Below are positions 1 to 8,980 of a stretch of 64,000 nucleotides of DNA, one piece after another (position 1 is the first letter of the stretch; each line of letters begins with the position of its first letter). The position numbers and the translations under genes were made by a program. This stretch comes from Devosia sp. Root436 (lineage in GTDB: Bacteria > Pseudomonadota > Alphaproteobacteria > Rhizobiales > Devosiaceae), in contig NZ_LMEM01000009.1 in the NCBI RefSeq assembly GCF_001426345.1, positions 326,540 through 390,539 of the forward strand. The letters are read 5' to 3'. The notes under the pieces were generated by a model. The model did not search any database and had not been told where the DNA came from. It worked only from the letters and a program-made list of their open reading frames with translations.

Positions 1-266
1 ACCCCCTTGGCCCGCAACTCGGCGATGAAGCCGTCGAAGTCGTCGACACAGATGGCAAAGTGCGTCTGCTTCTTGAGGCGCGTGTCACCGAAATCGTCCT
101 CGGTGATGTGGAGTGCAGTGACGTCGCCTATTCCGAACCAGCGGATATTGGGCCTCTCGGTACCGTTATGGATCGGCACGAAGCCCAGCACCTCGGTATA
201 GAATTTCGAGCTGGCTTCAAGGTTACGAACCAGCAGAGAGACGTGGTCGAGTGTCATGTTCGGCAT
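1..266 (-). CDS. VOC/glyoxalase-fold protein (3' end missing)
   Basis: The visible 88 residues begin MPNMTLDHVSLLVRNLEAS and run off the left edge of the window. The opening pattern (hydrophobic strand, DHVSLLV, then a helix and FYTEVLGF) is the first beta-alpha-beta unit of the vicinal-oxygen-chelate fold shared by glyoxalase I, extradiol dioxygenases and fosfomycin-resistance proteins. His8 is in the usual position of the first metal ligand. A second module (HFAICVDDFDGFIAEL) follows. The substrate cannot be told from this fragment. ATG codons at 266 and 257 are both possible starts; the longer is given. Confidence 0.75.
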   Translation of the reverse strand, partial: MPNMTLDHVSLLVRNLEASSKFYTEVLGFVPIHNGTERPNIRWFGIGDVTALHITEDDFGDTRLKKQTHFAICVDDFDGFIAELRAKG

Positions 267-407
267 GCAGTCCTCCGTTGCCAGAACGTGGCACGAATTT
301 GCTGGGCGTGGAAGCAGTGGTCGCTTGGGCCAAAATTGGACATAACTTACTGGCCGCTGCGATGACTGCAATAGGGTCGGGCACCTGCCATTGAGTACTG
401 CTCCCTC

Positions 408-2033
408 TTACACCTCCGGCCCCTCCCGCAGCGGCGTATCATCCCGCAGCGGCACGGTTTGCCGTTCGATCATCCGCCGCACCTTCGGCAGTCCCTCGCC
501 CCGATGCAGCGCCCGGATCAGGTCGGTATTCTGCGAGTCCGCCTTGGTCCGCCGCAGATTGTGCCGCAGATAATCGATCCAGGTCGGCACATGGTAGCTC
601 TCCGTCCAGGTCTGGGGATGTTCCAGATCCCGCAGTACCGCCCATTGCCGCGCCCCGTCGCGGATGCGGATATGGCGCCGTTCCGCCATCAGCGCCAGGA
701 AGCGCGGAATGTCCTCCTGGTCGATCTGGTAGTCGATCATCACCATGATCGGCCCGCTGCGCGGCCGGAGATCGAGCCGCAGGATCGGTTCGTTGAACGT
801 ATCGAGTGGGTTGAGGTCGAGCGCATTGAATTGCGGCAGCGGCAGCCGGAACCCCATCAGCCCGCAGGCCAGCAACACCCAGCCGGCAATGGCCAGCGTC
901 CAGTCCGGCCCCACCGCATCGGCCGAAAGACCCCAGATCCAGCTGCCCGCGGCCATGCCGCCGAAAGTCGCCGTCTGGTAGAGCGACAGCGCCCGTCCCA
1001 CCACCCAGCGCGGCGACGACAGCTGGATCGATACATTGAACAGCGACAGCGCCAGCACCCAGCAGGCCCCGGCCGGCAAGAGCGCGAAATGGCTCAGCAC
1101 CGGGTCGCGGCTGAACCCCAGCACCGCGCAGCTTACCGCAAAGCCCACGCAAGCCGCCCGCACGATCACCTCATTGCTGAGCCGCTCGCGCACCCGTCCA
1201 TTGAGGAAGCCCCCGCCAATGGCGCCCAGCCCGAAACTGCCCAGCAGCGTGCCATAGACCAGCGCCCCGCCGCCCACATATTCGCTCGCCACCGATGGCA
1301 GCAGCGCCAGCACGGAAATGGCGCCGAACCCGAACAGGAAGCCCCGCGCCAGCACCGTGGTCAGGTTGGGCGACAGCGACACATAGCGGATGCCGGCCCA
1401 CATGGCGCTGGCGAAATTCTCGCGCGGCAGCCGGTTGGCCACCCGCTCCGGCTTCCACCGCCCCAGCGCCACCAGCAGCGGCACATAGGACACCGCATTG
1501 ACCATGAAGGCCGCCGCCGCCCCGGCCAGCGCCACGATCAGCCCGCCCACGGCCGGGCCGACGCTGCGCATCATGTTGAAGCCCATGGAATTTAGCGTCA
1601 CCGCCGCGGCCAGGTCCTGCCGCGGTACGATATCGCCCATCGAGGCCTGCCAGGACGGATTGAACAAAGCCGTGCCGCAGCCGATGAGAAAGGTGAAACC
1701 GAGCAGCAGCCATGGGCTGAGCATGCCCATAAAGGCCAGCACCGCCAGCGCCACCGACACCACCATCATCCCGCCCTGCGCGATCAGCATGATGGTGCGC
1801 CGGTCGAAATTGTCGGCCAGCGCGCCCGAGGCCAGCGAGAACACCATGATGGGCAGCGTCGTCGACGCCTGCACCAGCGCGATCATGTTATGCGAGTCCG
1901 TCAGCGTGGTCATCATCCAGCCGGCGCCCACCGACTGCACCAGCCCGCCCAGGTTGGACACCAGCGTTGCCAGCCACAGCAGCCGGAAGGTCTCATACCG
2001 GAATGGCGCCAGCACCGACGCTCGTTCACCCAT
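408..2033 (-). CDS. MFS exporter, MFS_3 type with C-terminal cytoplasmic domain
   Basis: A 541-residue membrane transporter of the major facilitator superfamily, closest in layout to the EntS/MFS_3 (PF05977) group of drug and siderophore exporters. The N-terminal half carries the cytoplasmic loop 2-3 signature as SGALADNFDRRT, and about 12 hydrophobic segments are spread over residues 20-410. The last 110 residues are soluble and match the ABM-like tail typical of this group (DYQIDQEDIPRFLALM, then HVPTWIDYLRHNLR). The open frame extends upstream, but the residues before MGERASVL are Arg/Gly-rich and unlike protein, so ATG 2033 is chosen. The gene is divergent from the SulP gene. The exported substrate is unknown. 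Confidence 0.85.
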   Translation of the reverse strand: MGERASVLAPFRYETFRLLWLATLVSNLGGLVQSVGAGWMMTTLTDSHNMIALVQASTTLPIMVFSLASGALADNFDRRTIMLIAQGGMMVVSVALAVLAFMGMLSPWLLLGFTFLIGCGTALFNPSWQASMGDIVPRQDLAAAVTLNSMGFNMMRSVGPAVGGLIVALAGAAAAFMVNAVSYVPLLVALGRWKPERVANRLPRENFASAMWAGIRYVSLSPNLTTVLARGFLFGFGAISVLALLPSVASEYVGGGALVYGTLLGSFGLGAIGGGFLNGRVRERLSNEVIVRAACVGFAVSCAVLGFSRDPVLSHFALLPAGACWVLALSLFNVSIQLSSPRWVVGRALSLYQTATFGGMAAGSWIWGLSADAVGPDWTLAIAGWVLLACGLMGFRLPLPQFNALDLNPLDTFNEPILRLDLRPRSGPIMVMIDYQIDQEDIPRFLALMAERRHIRIRDGARQWAVLRDLEHPQTWTESYHVPTWIDYLRHNLRRTKADSQNTDLIRALHRGEGLPKVRRMIERQTVPLRDDTPLREGPEV

Positions 2034-2339
2034 CACGCTTTCCTCTCGTCCACTCTGTCTAGGTGCCCACCCAAAACTTGGCAACCATCCACGGGGCAAA
2101 TCGCACACTGGCTTGTGAGACTCGGTCCAGCAGCGGAGGTCACCCTCCCCAACGCGCCAAGCAGGACTTTGCCCTTGCCTGTCCTTCCTCGATCTGGCAT
2201 CAGCACCACCATTCATCCTGGACCCGGTGCAATTCCGGGTGGCTCTTCCGGCCGCCGATCCGCCGGACACTCAAGCAAAGCTGAAATTGGTGTGTCCGGC
2301 TCGCCCTTGCGAACCGACCCGATGGCTCTGTGTGTGCCC
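2034..2339. other. Divergent intergenic region between MFS and SulP genes
   Basis: About 306 bp without a convincing gene; the open frame on the plus strand here is a non-coding extension of the SulP gene. It should hold the promoters of both divergent genes. A 9-bp inverted repeat (GCCGGACAC at 2262-2270, GTGTCCGGC at 2292-2300) lies 40 bp before the SulP start. Confidence 0.5.
2262..2300. repeat. 9-bp inverted repeat upstream of SulP gene
   Basis: Perfect arms GCCGGACAC and GTGTCCGGC are separated by 21 nt. It could be a leader hairpin or a site for a dimeric regulator. The sequence does not decide which. Confidence 0.5.
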
Positions 2340-3824
2340 ATGTCTTTTGTTGAACGTCTTCGCCTCGACTGGCTCTCCAATATCCGCGCCGACATCCTGT
2401 CCGGCATTGTCGTGGCCCTTGCCCTGATCCCCGAGGCCATCGGTTTCTCGATTATTGCTGGGGTAGACCCCAAGGTCGGCCTCTATGCTTCGGTGGTCAT
2501 TGCCATCGTCATTTCCTTCGCCGGCGGCCGCCCCGCCATGATTTCCGCCGCCACCGCCGCGACCGCCGTGCTGTTCGGCGCGCTCGTCCGCGAGCATGGC
2601 CTGCAATATCTCCTTGCCGCCACCATTCTGGCCGGAATCATCCAGATCGTCGCCGGCTGGCTGCGCGTGGGCTATCTCATGCGCTTCGTCTCCCGCTCGG
2701 TGATGACCGGCTTCGTCAATGCCTTGGCCATCCTGATTTTCATGGCCCAGTTGCCCGAACTCATCGACGTCACCTGGCAAACCTATGCGATGATCGCGGT
2801 CGGCCTCGCCATCATCTACCTCGTCCCGCGCCTCACCCGTCTCGTGCCCTCCCCCCTCGTCTGCATCCTGGTGCTGACCGCCATCGCCCTGGCCTTCGGT
2901 ATCGATGTGCGCACCGTGGCCGACCTGGGCGAATTGCCCGATGCCCTGCCCGTCCTGCTCCTGCCCGATGTGCCGCTCAATCTCGATACGCTCTGGATCA
3001 TCCTGCCCACCGCGATCGGCGTGGCGGCGGTCGGCCTGCTCGAAAGCCTGCTCACCGCCTCCATCGTCGACCAGATGACCGATACCCGCAGCGACAAGAA
3101 CCGCGAGAGCATCGGCCAGGGCATCGCCAATATCGCCAGCGGCCTGTTTGGCGGCATGGCCGGCTGCGCCATGATCGGCCAGTCCGGCATCAATGTGAAA
3201 TCAGGCGGCCGCACGCGGCTCTCCACCTTCACCGCCGGCGCGTTCCTGCTGTTCCTGCTGCTGGTGCTCGGCGACTGGGTGGGTTTCATTCCCATGCCGG
3301 CTCTGGTCGCCATCATGCTCATGGTGTCGATCGGCACCTTCAACTGGTCGTCCCTTATCGACCTCGCCCATCACCCCCGCCGCTCCAGCGTCGTCATGCT
3401 GGCCACCGTCCTCGTCGTCGTCGGCACGCATAATCTGGCGCTGGGCGTCGGTGTCGGCGTATTGCTTTCGGGCATTTTCTTCGCCTGGAAGGTCGCGCAG
3501 ATTTTCCGCGTCACCTCCAGCCTCTCCGCCGATGGCAGGCAGCGCACCTACCGCGTCGAAGGCCAGCTTTTCTTCGCCTCCGCCGACAACTTCCTCGATG
3601 CCTTCGACCTGTCCGAGCCTCTCGATCGCATGCGCCTCGACCTCACCGCCGCCCATATCTGGGACCTCACCGGCGTCAATGCGGTGGACAAGGTCGTCCT
3701 CAAATTCCGCCGCGCCGGTGTCGAAGTGGACGTCCTCGGCCTCAACGACGCCAGCACCACCATCATGGACAAACTCGCCATGCACGACCGCCCCAACGCC
3801 ATGGCAAAAGTCCTGGGCCACTAG
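2340..3824 (+). CDS. SulP-family anion transporter with STAS domain
   Basis: A 494-residue inner-membrane protein of the SulP/SLC26 family (sulfate, bicarbonate or dicarboxylate uptake). The N-terminal sulfate-transporter motif is visible as [21 protein letters not shown] near residue 20, followed by 10-12 hydrophobic segments to about residue 390. A C-terminal STAS domain follows, with the segment [19 protein letters not shown] in the position of the anti-sigma-antagonist-like phosphosite loop. ATG 2322, six codons upstream, is also possible, and neither start has a clear ribosome binding site. No carbonic anhydrase or sulfate assimilation gene is adjacent, so the ion cannot be named. Confidence 0.88.
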   Translation: MSFVERLRLDWLSNIRADILSGIVVALALIPEAIGFSIIAGVDPKVGLYASVVIAIVISFAGGRPAMISAATAATAVLFGALVREHGLQYLLAATILAGIIQIVAGWLRVGYLMRFVSRSVMTGFVNALAILIFMAQLPELIDVTWQTYAMIAVGLAIIYLVPRLTRLVPSPLVCILVLTAIALAFGIDVRTVADLGELPDALPVLLLPDVPLNLDTLWIILPTAIGVAAVGLLESLLTASIVDQMTDTRSDKNRESIGQGIANIASGLFGGMAGCAMIGQSGINVKSGGRTRLSTFTAGAFLLFLLLVLGDWVGFIPMPALVAIMLMVSIGTFNWSSLIDLAHHPRRSSVVMLATVLVVVGTHNLALGVGVGVLLSGIFFAWKVAQIFRVTSSLSADGRQRTYRVEGQLFFASADNFLDAFDLSEPLDRMRLDLTAAHIWDLTGVNAVDKVVLKFRRAGVEVDVLGLNDASTTIMDKLAMHDRPNAMAKVLGH

Positions 3825-3850
3825 GACCGCGCTGACGCCGTGCTGGGCCG

Positions 3851-3898
3851 CTTTTCTCCCCTCGTGGGAGAAGGTGCCCGAAGGGCGGATGAGGGGGC
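3851..3898. repeat. Palindromic intergenic repeat (CTCCC..GGGAG type)
   Basis: Downstream of the SulP gene lies a hairpin-forming run with CTCCC-tcgt-GGGAG and then GCCCgaaGGGC. It belongs in style with the element at 7295-7425 and resembles the REP-like elements common in Hyphomicrobiales. It may also act as a bidirectional terminator, since it sits between convergent genes. Confidence 0.55.
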
Positions 3899-3945
3899 CA
3901 GAGCCATCATCTACACTGAAGCATGGATGGCGCCAGCCGTTCCCC

Positions 3946-5307
3946 TCACACCACCACGTCCTCGTCACTCCCCAAAATCCCCGCCAGCACCCCCAGCCCG
4001 CGCTCCAGCATCGCCCGCCCCGGCGGCGCCATGATGCAGAGCCGCACGCCGGCTACCGGCGCCGCGCCCACCTGTGCCGCCGAAGGCGGCGTGATCCGCA
4101 CCCCGGCTTCGCTGGCCCGCCGCGCAAACTGTTCCGCCTTGAGCGGGTCCATCGCCAGCCACAGATGCGGCGCCCCGTCCGGCATCGGCACCGTGCCGAT
4201 TCCCAATATCCGCCGCGCCAGTTCCACCCGCGCAAAGCTCTCTTCCCGCAGGGCCGCGGCCACCTCTTCGCCCATGCCGATTTCGAGCATCGCCGTCGCC
4301 AGTTCCGCCACATAGGGCGGCAGCCCCCAGCTCTCTGCCCGCAGCCGCTTGCGCATAGCCGCCATCAGCGCCGGCGGCGGCGCCACTATCCCCAGCCGCA
4401 CCAGCGGCGTCAGGCTCTTGGAGAGGCTGGTGACATAGATCACCTGCCCCGGCAGCAATTCCCGATAGGTCAGCCTCCCCTTGGCCGCGTAGATCCCATA
4501 GATATCGTCCTCGACGATGACGGCCCCATGCGCCCCAGCCACGCGCGCGATCTCCCGCCGCCGCTGCGGCCCGGTCTCGAAGCCCAATGGGTTCTGGCAC
4601 ACCGGCGTCGCATAGATGATCCGCGCGCCCGTCGCCGTCAGCGCTGCGTCCAGCGCCTCGGGCAGCATGCCCTCCCCATCATGGCGCACCGGCATCATGG
4701 TCATGCCCAGATTGGCCGCCGCCGCCAGCGCACCGGGAAAGGTCGCGCTTTCCGTGAGGATCAGGTGCGACGTCTCGCGCAGGCTGGCAAAAGCCAGGTG
4801 CAGCCCCTGCTGCGCCCCATTGCACAGCATGATCTCGTCACCCCCCAGAGGCGTGCGCGTCGCGCTCAGCCAGCGCGCCACCACGCCGCGCTGCCTTTCC
4901 GTTCCACCAAGATCGACATAGCCGCCGTTGGCCAGCGCCAGCGCATGGCGATTGGCCAGCGCGCTCGCCTCCTCCATGCGCCGGAGCGCGATCAGCGGCG
5001 GCGGCGCATTGATGGTGAGGTCGATCACCCCGCCATCGTCGCCCGCCACAGCCCGCTCCAGCACGAAGGTTCCGCGCCCGATTTCGCCGCGCACCACGCC
5101 GCGCGCGCTCAGCGCGTCGATGGCCCGCGTGACGCTGCCGATGGAGACGGAAAACTGCTGCGCCAGTTGTCGATGCGTCGGCAGCTTCTCGCCGGGGCGA
5201 TAGCGCCCCTCGGCAATGGCCGCCTCCACTGCATTCGCCAACCGCTCATGCAGCGGCTGGTCACCCTCGGCCAGGGCAAAGATTGTATTGGGCATTGTAT
5301 CATTCAT
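3946..5307 (-). CDS. MocR-type regulator (GntR HTH fused to aminotransferase domain)
   Basis: A 453-residue chimeric regulator. Residues 15-80 form a GntR winged helix (HERLANAVEAAIAEG, then GEKLPTHRQLAQQFSVS), and the rest is a fold-type-I aminotransferase domain. The PLP-lysine segment is seen as VTSLSKSLTPLVRLG. MocR proteins (PdxR, GabR, TauR) use PLP or an amino compound as effector and control nearby transporter or enzyme genes. A rhodanese gene lies 96 bp upstream on the same strand, and an aminotransferase gene is divergent beyond that. ATG 5295 (MPNTIFALAEG) is an alternative start; TTGTAT repeats overlap the start region. The effector is unknown. Confidence 0.88.
   Translation of the reverse strand: MNDTMPNTIFALAEGDQPLHERLANAVEAAIAEGRYRPGEKLPTHRQLAQQFSVSIGSVTRAIDALSARGVVRGEIGRGTFVLERAVAGDDGGVIDLTINAPPPLIALRRMEEASALANRHALALANGGYVDLGGTERQRGVVARWLSATRTPLGGDEIMLCNGAQQGLHLAFASLRETSHLILTESATFPGALAAAANLGMTMMPVRHDGEGMLPEALDAALTATGARIIYATPVCQNPLGFETGPQRRREIARVAGAHGAVIVEDDIYGIYAAKGRLTYRELLPGQVIYVTSLSKSLTPLVRLGIVAPPPALMAAMRKRLRAESWGLPPYVAELATAMLEIGMGEEVAAALREESFARVELARRILGIGTVPMPDGAPHLWLAMDPLKAEQFARRASEAGVRITPPSAAQVGAAPVAGVRLCIMAPPGRAMLERGLGVLAGILGSDEDVVV
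5282..5300. promoter_or_regulatory. ATTGTAT direct repeats at the MocR gene start (candidate operator)
   Basis: ATTGTAT occurs at 5282-5288 and again at 5294-5300, 12 bp apart, overlapping the first codons of the MocR-type gene. The same TTGTATC core occurs in the promoter of the aminotransferase gene near 6040. MocR regulators commonly bind spaced direct repeats and autoregulate, so this is a candidate operator. That assignment is inference. Confidence 0.4.
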
Positions 5308-5403
5308 TGAGTCGATACTATTCCACCTTCACCAATGCCTTGTCCACGTTGACCGGATGTCACGCCTTTCGGCTCTCGCGTAACTCTAAATGCTAACAGT
5401 GTG

Positions 5404-5820
5404 CTAGCCAATTCGGGCCAGTTGCGGACCGGTTTCAAAGTCCAGCCCCTCGTCGGCCCAGCCGGCAATGCCGCCAATCATCAGCTTCACCTTGCGCCCC
5501 AGCCGCGCCAGTTTCAACGCCGCCTGGTCTGCCCCGTTGCAATGGGGTCCCGCGCAATAGACCACGAACAGCGCATCGTCGCGCCATTCCGCCATCCGCT
5601 CCGCCGTGATCTGCCGATGCGGCAGGTGGATCGCACCGGGCAAATGCCGCCGCGCATAGGCCTCAGGCGATCCGACCACATGCAGCAGCACGAAATCCAC
5701 ATCGCCTTCCCTGATGGACGCCGCCACGTCGGCGCAGTCGGTTTCCAGCGCCAGCCGCTGGCTGAAATGCGCCACTGCCACATCGGGCGGCGCCACCGCA
5801 TAGTCGCTGACAAGGCTCAT
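5404..5820 (-). CDS. Rhodanese-like domain protein
   Basis: A 138-residue single-domain protein of the rhodanese fold, which transfers sulfane sulfur through a persulfide on an active-site cysteine. The motif HLPGAIHLPHRQI matches the conserved second strand region. The active-site loop reads VVYCAGPHCNGAD, with the catalytic cysteine expected directly after the tyrosine. The end (KLMIGGIAGWADEG) matches the family's C-terminal signature. It lies 96 bp upstream of the MocR gene on the same strand and may be cotranscribed with it. The acceptor is not evident. Confidence 0.85.
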   Translation of the reverse strand: MSLVSDYAVAPPDVAVAHFSQRLALETDCADVAASIREGDVDFVLLHVVGSPEAYARRHLPGAIHLPHRQITAERMAEWRDDALFVVYCAGPHCNGADQAALKLARLGRKVKLMIGGIAGWADEGLDFETGPQLARIG

Positions 5821-6016
5821 CGCATCCCTTCCTTCCCGGCGGCCCGATCGCGCCTTCTTTATCCCCAGGCCACCCCGACCGGCCCATAATCCCGCTCAAG
5901 CAGCCCGCATCCACGCGCCTGCCGGAAATTTCCGAAGAACTTATCCCCGGCGCGACATCCACCGCGCCATTGCCCGGCCCCTTATCCTGCACGTCCCGCC
6001 AACAAGGTCAATGCTA

Positions 6017-6072
6017 TTGACATAACAATATAGCGGTGTTTGTATCAATCGTATTGTTGCATGGTGATACAA
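6017..6072 (+). promoter_or_regulatory. Promoter and inverted repeat before the aminotransferase gene
   Basis: TTGACA at 6017-6022 is a consensus -35. A weak -10, TTGTAT at 6040-6045, follows after 17 bp. Overlapping it is an inverted repeat, TTGTATC (6040-6046) and GATACAA (6066-6072). The same heptamer core is found at the start of the MocR gene, which suggests that regulator acts here. Confidence 0.5.
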
Positions 6073-7272
6073 ATGACGCTACCGGAATTCCACCTCTCGT
6101 CCCGTGCCCAGTCCATGAAGGCCTCCGAAATCCGCGAGCTGCTCAAGCTCGTCGGCAGGCCCTCGATGATCTCCTTTGCCGGCGGCATTCCCGATCCGGC
6201 CCTGCTCAGCGTCGGCCTGTTCCAGGAGGCATGGCGGCAGGTCTTTGCCGGCCCCTCCATCGCCCGCGAGGCGCTGCAATATTCCACCACCGAGGGCTAT
6301 CTGCCGCTCCGCCAGTGGATCGTCGCGCATATGCGGCAGCGCGGTGTGCCGGCTGATGTAGACAACGTACTCATCACCTCCGGCTCCCAGCAGGCGCTTG
6401 ATCTCATTGGCAAATTGCTGCTCGATCCGGGCAGCACCGTGCTGTCGGCCCGCCCCACCTATCTCGGCGCGCTGCAGTCATTCTCGGCCTGTGAGCCGCA
6501 GTTTTCCGGCCTGGACACACCCCAGCCCACCGGCTCGGGGGCGCCACGACTAATCTATCTGGTGCCCGATTTCGCCAATCCCGATGGCGCCACCATGAGC
6601 CGCGCCGCCCGCCACCAGGCGCTCGACCAGGCCCGCGCCCTCAATACCGTCATCGTCGAGGATGCCGCCTATTCCGCCCTGCGCTACGATGGCGAAGAGC
6701 TGCCGCCCATCGCCGCCCTCGACGCCGCCTCAGGCAGCATCGAATCGACCCGCACCCTTTATTGCGGCACCTTTTCCAAGACCCTGTCGCCGGGCCTGCG
6801 CGTCGGCTGGGTCTGCGGCCCTGCTGCACTGATCCGCAAGCTCACCCTGCTCAAGCAAGGTGCCGACCTGCATACCGCCACCATCAATCAGATGGTCATC
6901 CACCACGTCGCCAGCGCGGACTACGATGCCCAGGTCGCCCGCGCCCGCGCGCTCTATCGTGTCAGGCGCGACGCCATGCTGGCAGCGCTCGAGCACCATG
7001 CCCCAGCGGGCCTGCACTGGAAAAAGCCCGAAGGCGGCATGTTCGTCTGGCTCACCCTGCCAGACCATCTCGACGCCGGACTGCTGCTGCAACAGGCTAT
7101 GCGCCAGGACATCGCCTTCGTCCCCGGCGCCGCCTTCCACTCGGACGGCTCCTGCCGCAACACCATGCGGCTCAGCTTCTCGCTCTGCGACGAAGCCCAG
7201 ATCGAAGTGGGCATCTTCAAGCTCTGCAGCCTCATCGGCCAGCAGAGCATGGCGCGGGCGGTGGGGGTGTAG
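6061..7272 (+). CDS. PLP-dependent aminotransferase, class I/II (LysN/KAT-like)
   Basis: A 403-residue fold-type-I aminotransferase without a DNA-binding domain. It shows the substrate-side motif ISFAGGIPDPALLS, the YSTTEGYLPLRQWI segment typical of 2-aminoadipate/kynurenine-type enzymes, and the PLP lysine in YCGTFSKTLSPGLRVGW. The domain resembles the one inside the MocR regulator nearby, which is common for genes controlled by such regulators. Two starts are possible (ATG 6061 and ATG 6073), neither with a Shine-Dalgarno sequence, so the message may be nearly leaderless. The donor amino acid cannot be assigned. Confidence 0.87.
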   Translation: MVIQMTLPEFHLSSRAQSMKASEIRELLKLVGRPSMISFAGGIPDPALLSVGLFQEAWRQVFAGPSIAREALQYSTTEGYLPLRQWIVAHMRQRGVPADVDNVLITSGSQQALDLIGKLLLDPGSTVLSARPTYLGALQSFSACEPQFSGLDTPQPTGSGAPRLIYLVPDFANPDGATMSRAARHQALDQARALNTVIVEDAAYSALRYDGEELPPIAALDAASGSIESTRTLYCGTFSKTLSPGLRVGWVCGPAALIRKLTLLKQGADLHTATINQMVIHHVASADYDAQVARARALYRVRRDAMLAALEHHAPAGLHWKKPEGGMFVWLTLPDHLDAGLLLQQAMRQDIAFVPGAAFHSDGSCRNTMRLSFSLCDEAQIEVGIFKLCSLIGQQSMARAVGV

Positions 7273-7294
7273 CTCTGACCTATCAGTCGGGTCA

Positions 7295-7425
7295 CCCTCC
7301 CCCTTGCGGGGAGGGTAGCGTCGCTCGGCCCAACGGGCCGTAGCAGAGCTGGGGTGGGGGTGCGAGAGCCCTGATATCGGGGCTAAACGTCCCCCACCCT
7401 TGATCCCTCTCCGCAAGGGGGAGGG
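7295..7425. repeat. Long inverted-repeat intergenic element
   Basis: Arms CCCTCCCCCTTGCGGGGAGGG (left, 7295-7315) and its near-exact inverse (right, 7405-7425, one mismatch) flank an inner GGGGTGGGGG and CCCCCACCC pair. It lies between convergent genes and looks like a two-armed REP/BIME-type element. It would form a strong hairpin if transcribed. Confidence 0.75.
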
Positions 7426-7450
7426 TATCGACTGCAACCGCTCCGGCCCC

Positions 7451-8890
7451 TTAACCCGCCGCCGTATAGGCCGTCTTCACCACCGTAAAGAACTCGGCCG
7501 CATATTTGCCCTGCTCGCGCGCACCATAGCTCGAGCCCTTGCGCCCGCCGAACGGCACGTGGAAATCCACCCCCGCCGTCGGCACGTTGACCATCACCAT
7601 GCCGGCCTCGGCATTGCGCTTGAAATGCGTCGCATACTTGAGCGAGGTAGTGACGATACCGGCCGAAAGCCCGAATTCGGTGTCGTTCGCCGTCGCCAGC
7701 GCCTCGTCATAATCCTTGACCCGGATGACCGATGCCACCGGCCCGAAGATTTCCTCGCGCGAAATCCGCATCGAATTGGTCGCCTCGGTGAACAGCGTCG
7801 GCTGGAGGAAATAGCCTTCGGTCCCCGCCTTCACCAGTTCGCCGCCCGCCGCCAGCTTCGCCCCTTCGGCCTTGCCGATGGCGATATAGTCGGTGTCCTG
7901 CTTGAGCTGGCTCGGATCCACCACCGGCCCGATTTCGGTGTCCTTGGCCAGCGCATCGCCTACCCGCAAGTTGCGCGTCCGCTCGGCCAGCGCCTCGACG
8001 AAGCTGTCATGGATGCCTTCGGTCACGATCACCCGCGACGATGCCGTGCAACGCTGCCCGGTCGAGAAGAAGGCCGACTGCGCCACGCTTTCCACCGCGA
8101 CCTTGAGGTCGGCATCATCAAGCACCACGGTCGGATTCTTGCCGCCCATTTCGAGCTGGAACTTGCGGTTATGCTCGATAGACGCCGCTGCCACGCGCTT
8201 GCCCGTTCCCACCGAGCCGGTGAACGAAATGGCGTTGACGTCCTTGCTGTCGAGCATGGTCTGCCCCACCACCGAGCCACGGCCCATCACCAGGTTCAGC
8301 ACGCCCTTGGGCAGGCCATTGCGATGGAGGATATCGACGATGGCCCATGTCGAGCCCGGCACCAGGTCGGCCGGCTTGATGACGACCGTATTGCCATAGG
8401 CCAGGGCCGGCGCGATCTTCCAGGTCGGGATGGCGATGGGGAAATTCCACGGCGTGATGATGCCGACCACCCCGATCGGCTCACGGGTGATTTCGACACC
8501 CACGCCGGGCCGCACGGACGGCAGCACCTCACCGGCCAGCCGCAGCACTTCACCGGCAAAGAAATCGAAGATTTGCGCCGCGCGGGTCACTTCGCCAATG
8601 CCCTCGGGCAGCGTCTTGCCCTCTTCGCGGCTCAGCAGCTCGCCCAGCTCGGCCTTGCGCGCCAGGATTTCCTGGCTGGTCTTGGAGAGAATGGCATGGC
8701 GTTCAAGAATGCCCGAACGCGACCAGGCCGGGAAAGCCGCCTTGGCCGCCGCGATGGCCTGCTTGGTTTCTTCGGCAGTCGCGCGGGCGTAAACCCCCAC
8801 GACCTCAGCGGTGTTGGACGGGTTGATATTCTCCGCCCCGTCCGAGCCAACCCATTCCCCGTTGATGAGGTTCTTGTGCAGTTCAGCCAT
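7451..8890 (-). CDS. Aldehyde dehydrogenase, probable alpha-ketoglutarate semialdehyde dehydrogenase
   Basis: A 479-residue NAD(P)-dependent aldehyde dehydrogenase with all family landmarks: TPWNFPIAIPTWKIAPAL, the Rossmann segment FTGSVGTGKRVA, the general base in LEMGGKNP, the catalytic cysteine in FFSTGQRCTASSR and the EEIFGPV motif. The sequence style matches the YcbD/GucD group that oxidises 2-oxoglutarate semialdehyde to 2-oxoglutarate at the end of glucarate and non-phosphorylating pentose pathways. The gene 90 bp upstream encodes an FAH-family protein like XylX, which would make that semialdehyde. The pathway assignment is inference; membership of the ALDH family is certain. Confidence 0.88.
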   Translation of the reverse strand: MAELHKNLINGEWVGSDGAENINPSNTAEVVGVYARATAEETKQAIAAAKAAFPAWSRSGILERHAILSKTSQEILARKAELGELLSREEGKTLPEGIGEVTRAAQIFDFFAGEVLRLAGEVLPSVRPGVGVEITREPIGVVGIITPWNFPIAIPTWKIAPALAYGNTVVIKPADLVPGSTWAIVDILHRNGLPKGVLNLVMGRGSVVGQTMLDSKDVNAISFTGSVGTGKRVAAASIEHNRKFQLEMGGKNPTVVLDDADLKVAVESVAQSAFFSTGQRCTASSRVIVTEGIHDSFVEALAERTRNLRVGDALAKDTEIGPVVDPSQLKQDTDYIAIGKAEGAKLAAGGELVKAGTEGYFLQPTLFTEATNSMRISREEIFGPVASVIRVKDYDEALATANDTEFGLSAGIVTTSLKYATHFKRNAEAGMVMVNVPTAGVDFHVPFGGRKGSSYGAREQGKYAAEFFTVVKTAYTAAG

Positions 8891-8961
8891 TTTCTTTGCC
8901 TTTCGGGGTGTCTCAAGAAGGATGAGAGGTTCGGCTCGACTTCGTTTCGTTCACGACGTCA

Positions 8962-8979
8962 TTCCCGCGAAAGCGGGAA
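8962..8979. repeat. Short palindrome TTCCCGC-GAAA-GCGGGAA
   Basis: A 7-bp perfect stem with a GAAA tetraloop lies in the 90-bp gap between the FAH gene and the aldehyde dehydrogenase gene. The same arms occur at 45757-45774 with a different loop. It is one of several interspersed palindromes in the window. Confidence 0.6.
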
Positions 8980-8980
8980 C

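Noticed and set aside
1890-2339. A 150-residue N-terminal extension of the SulP transporter
   Set aside because: The residues are Arg/Pro/His-rich, overlap the start of the divergent MFS gene and match nothing in the SulP family.
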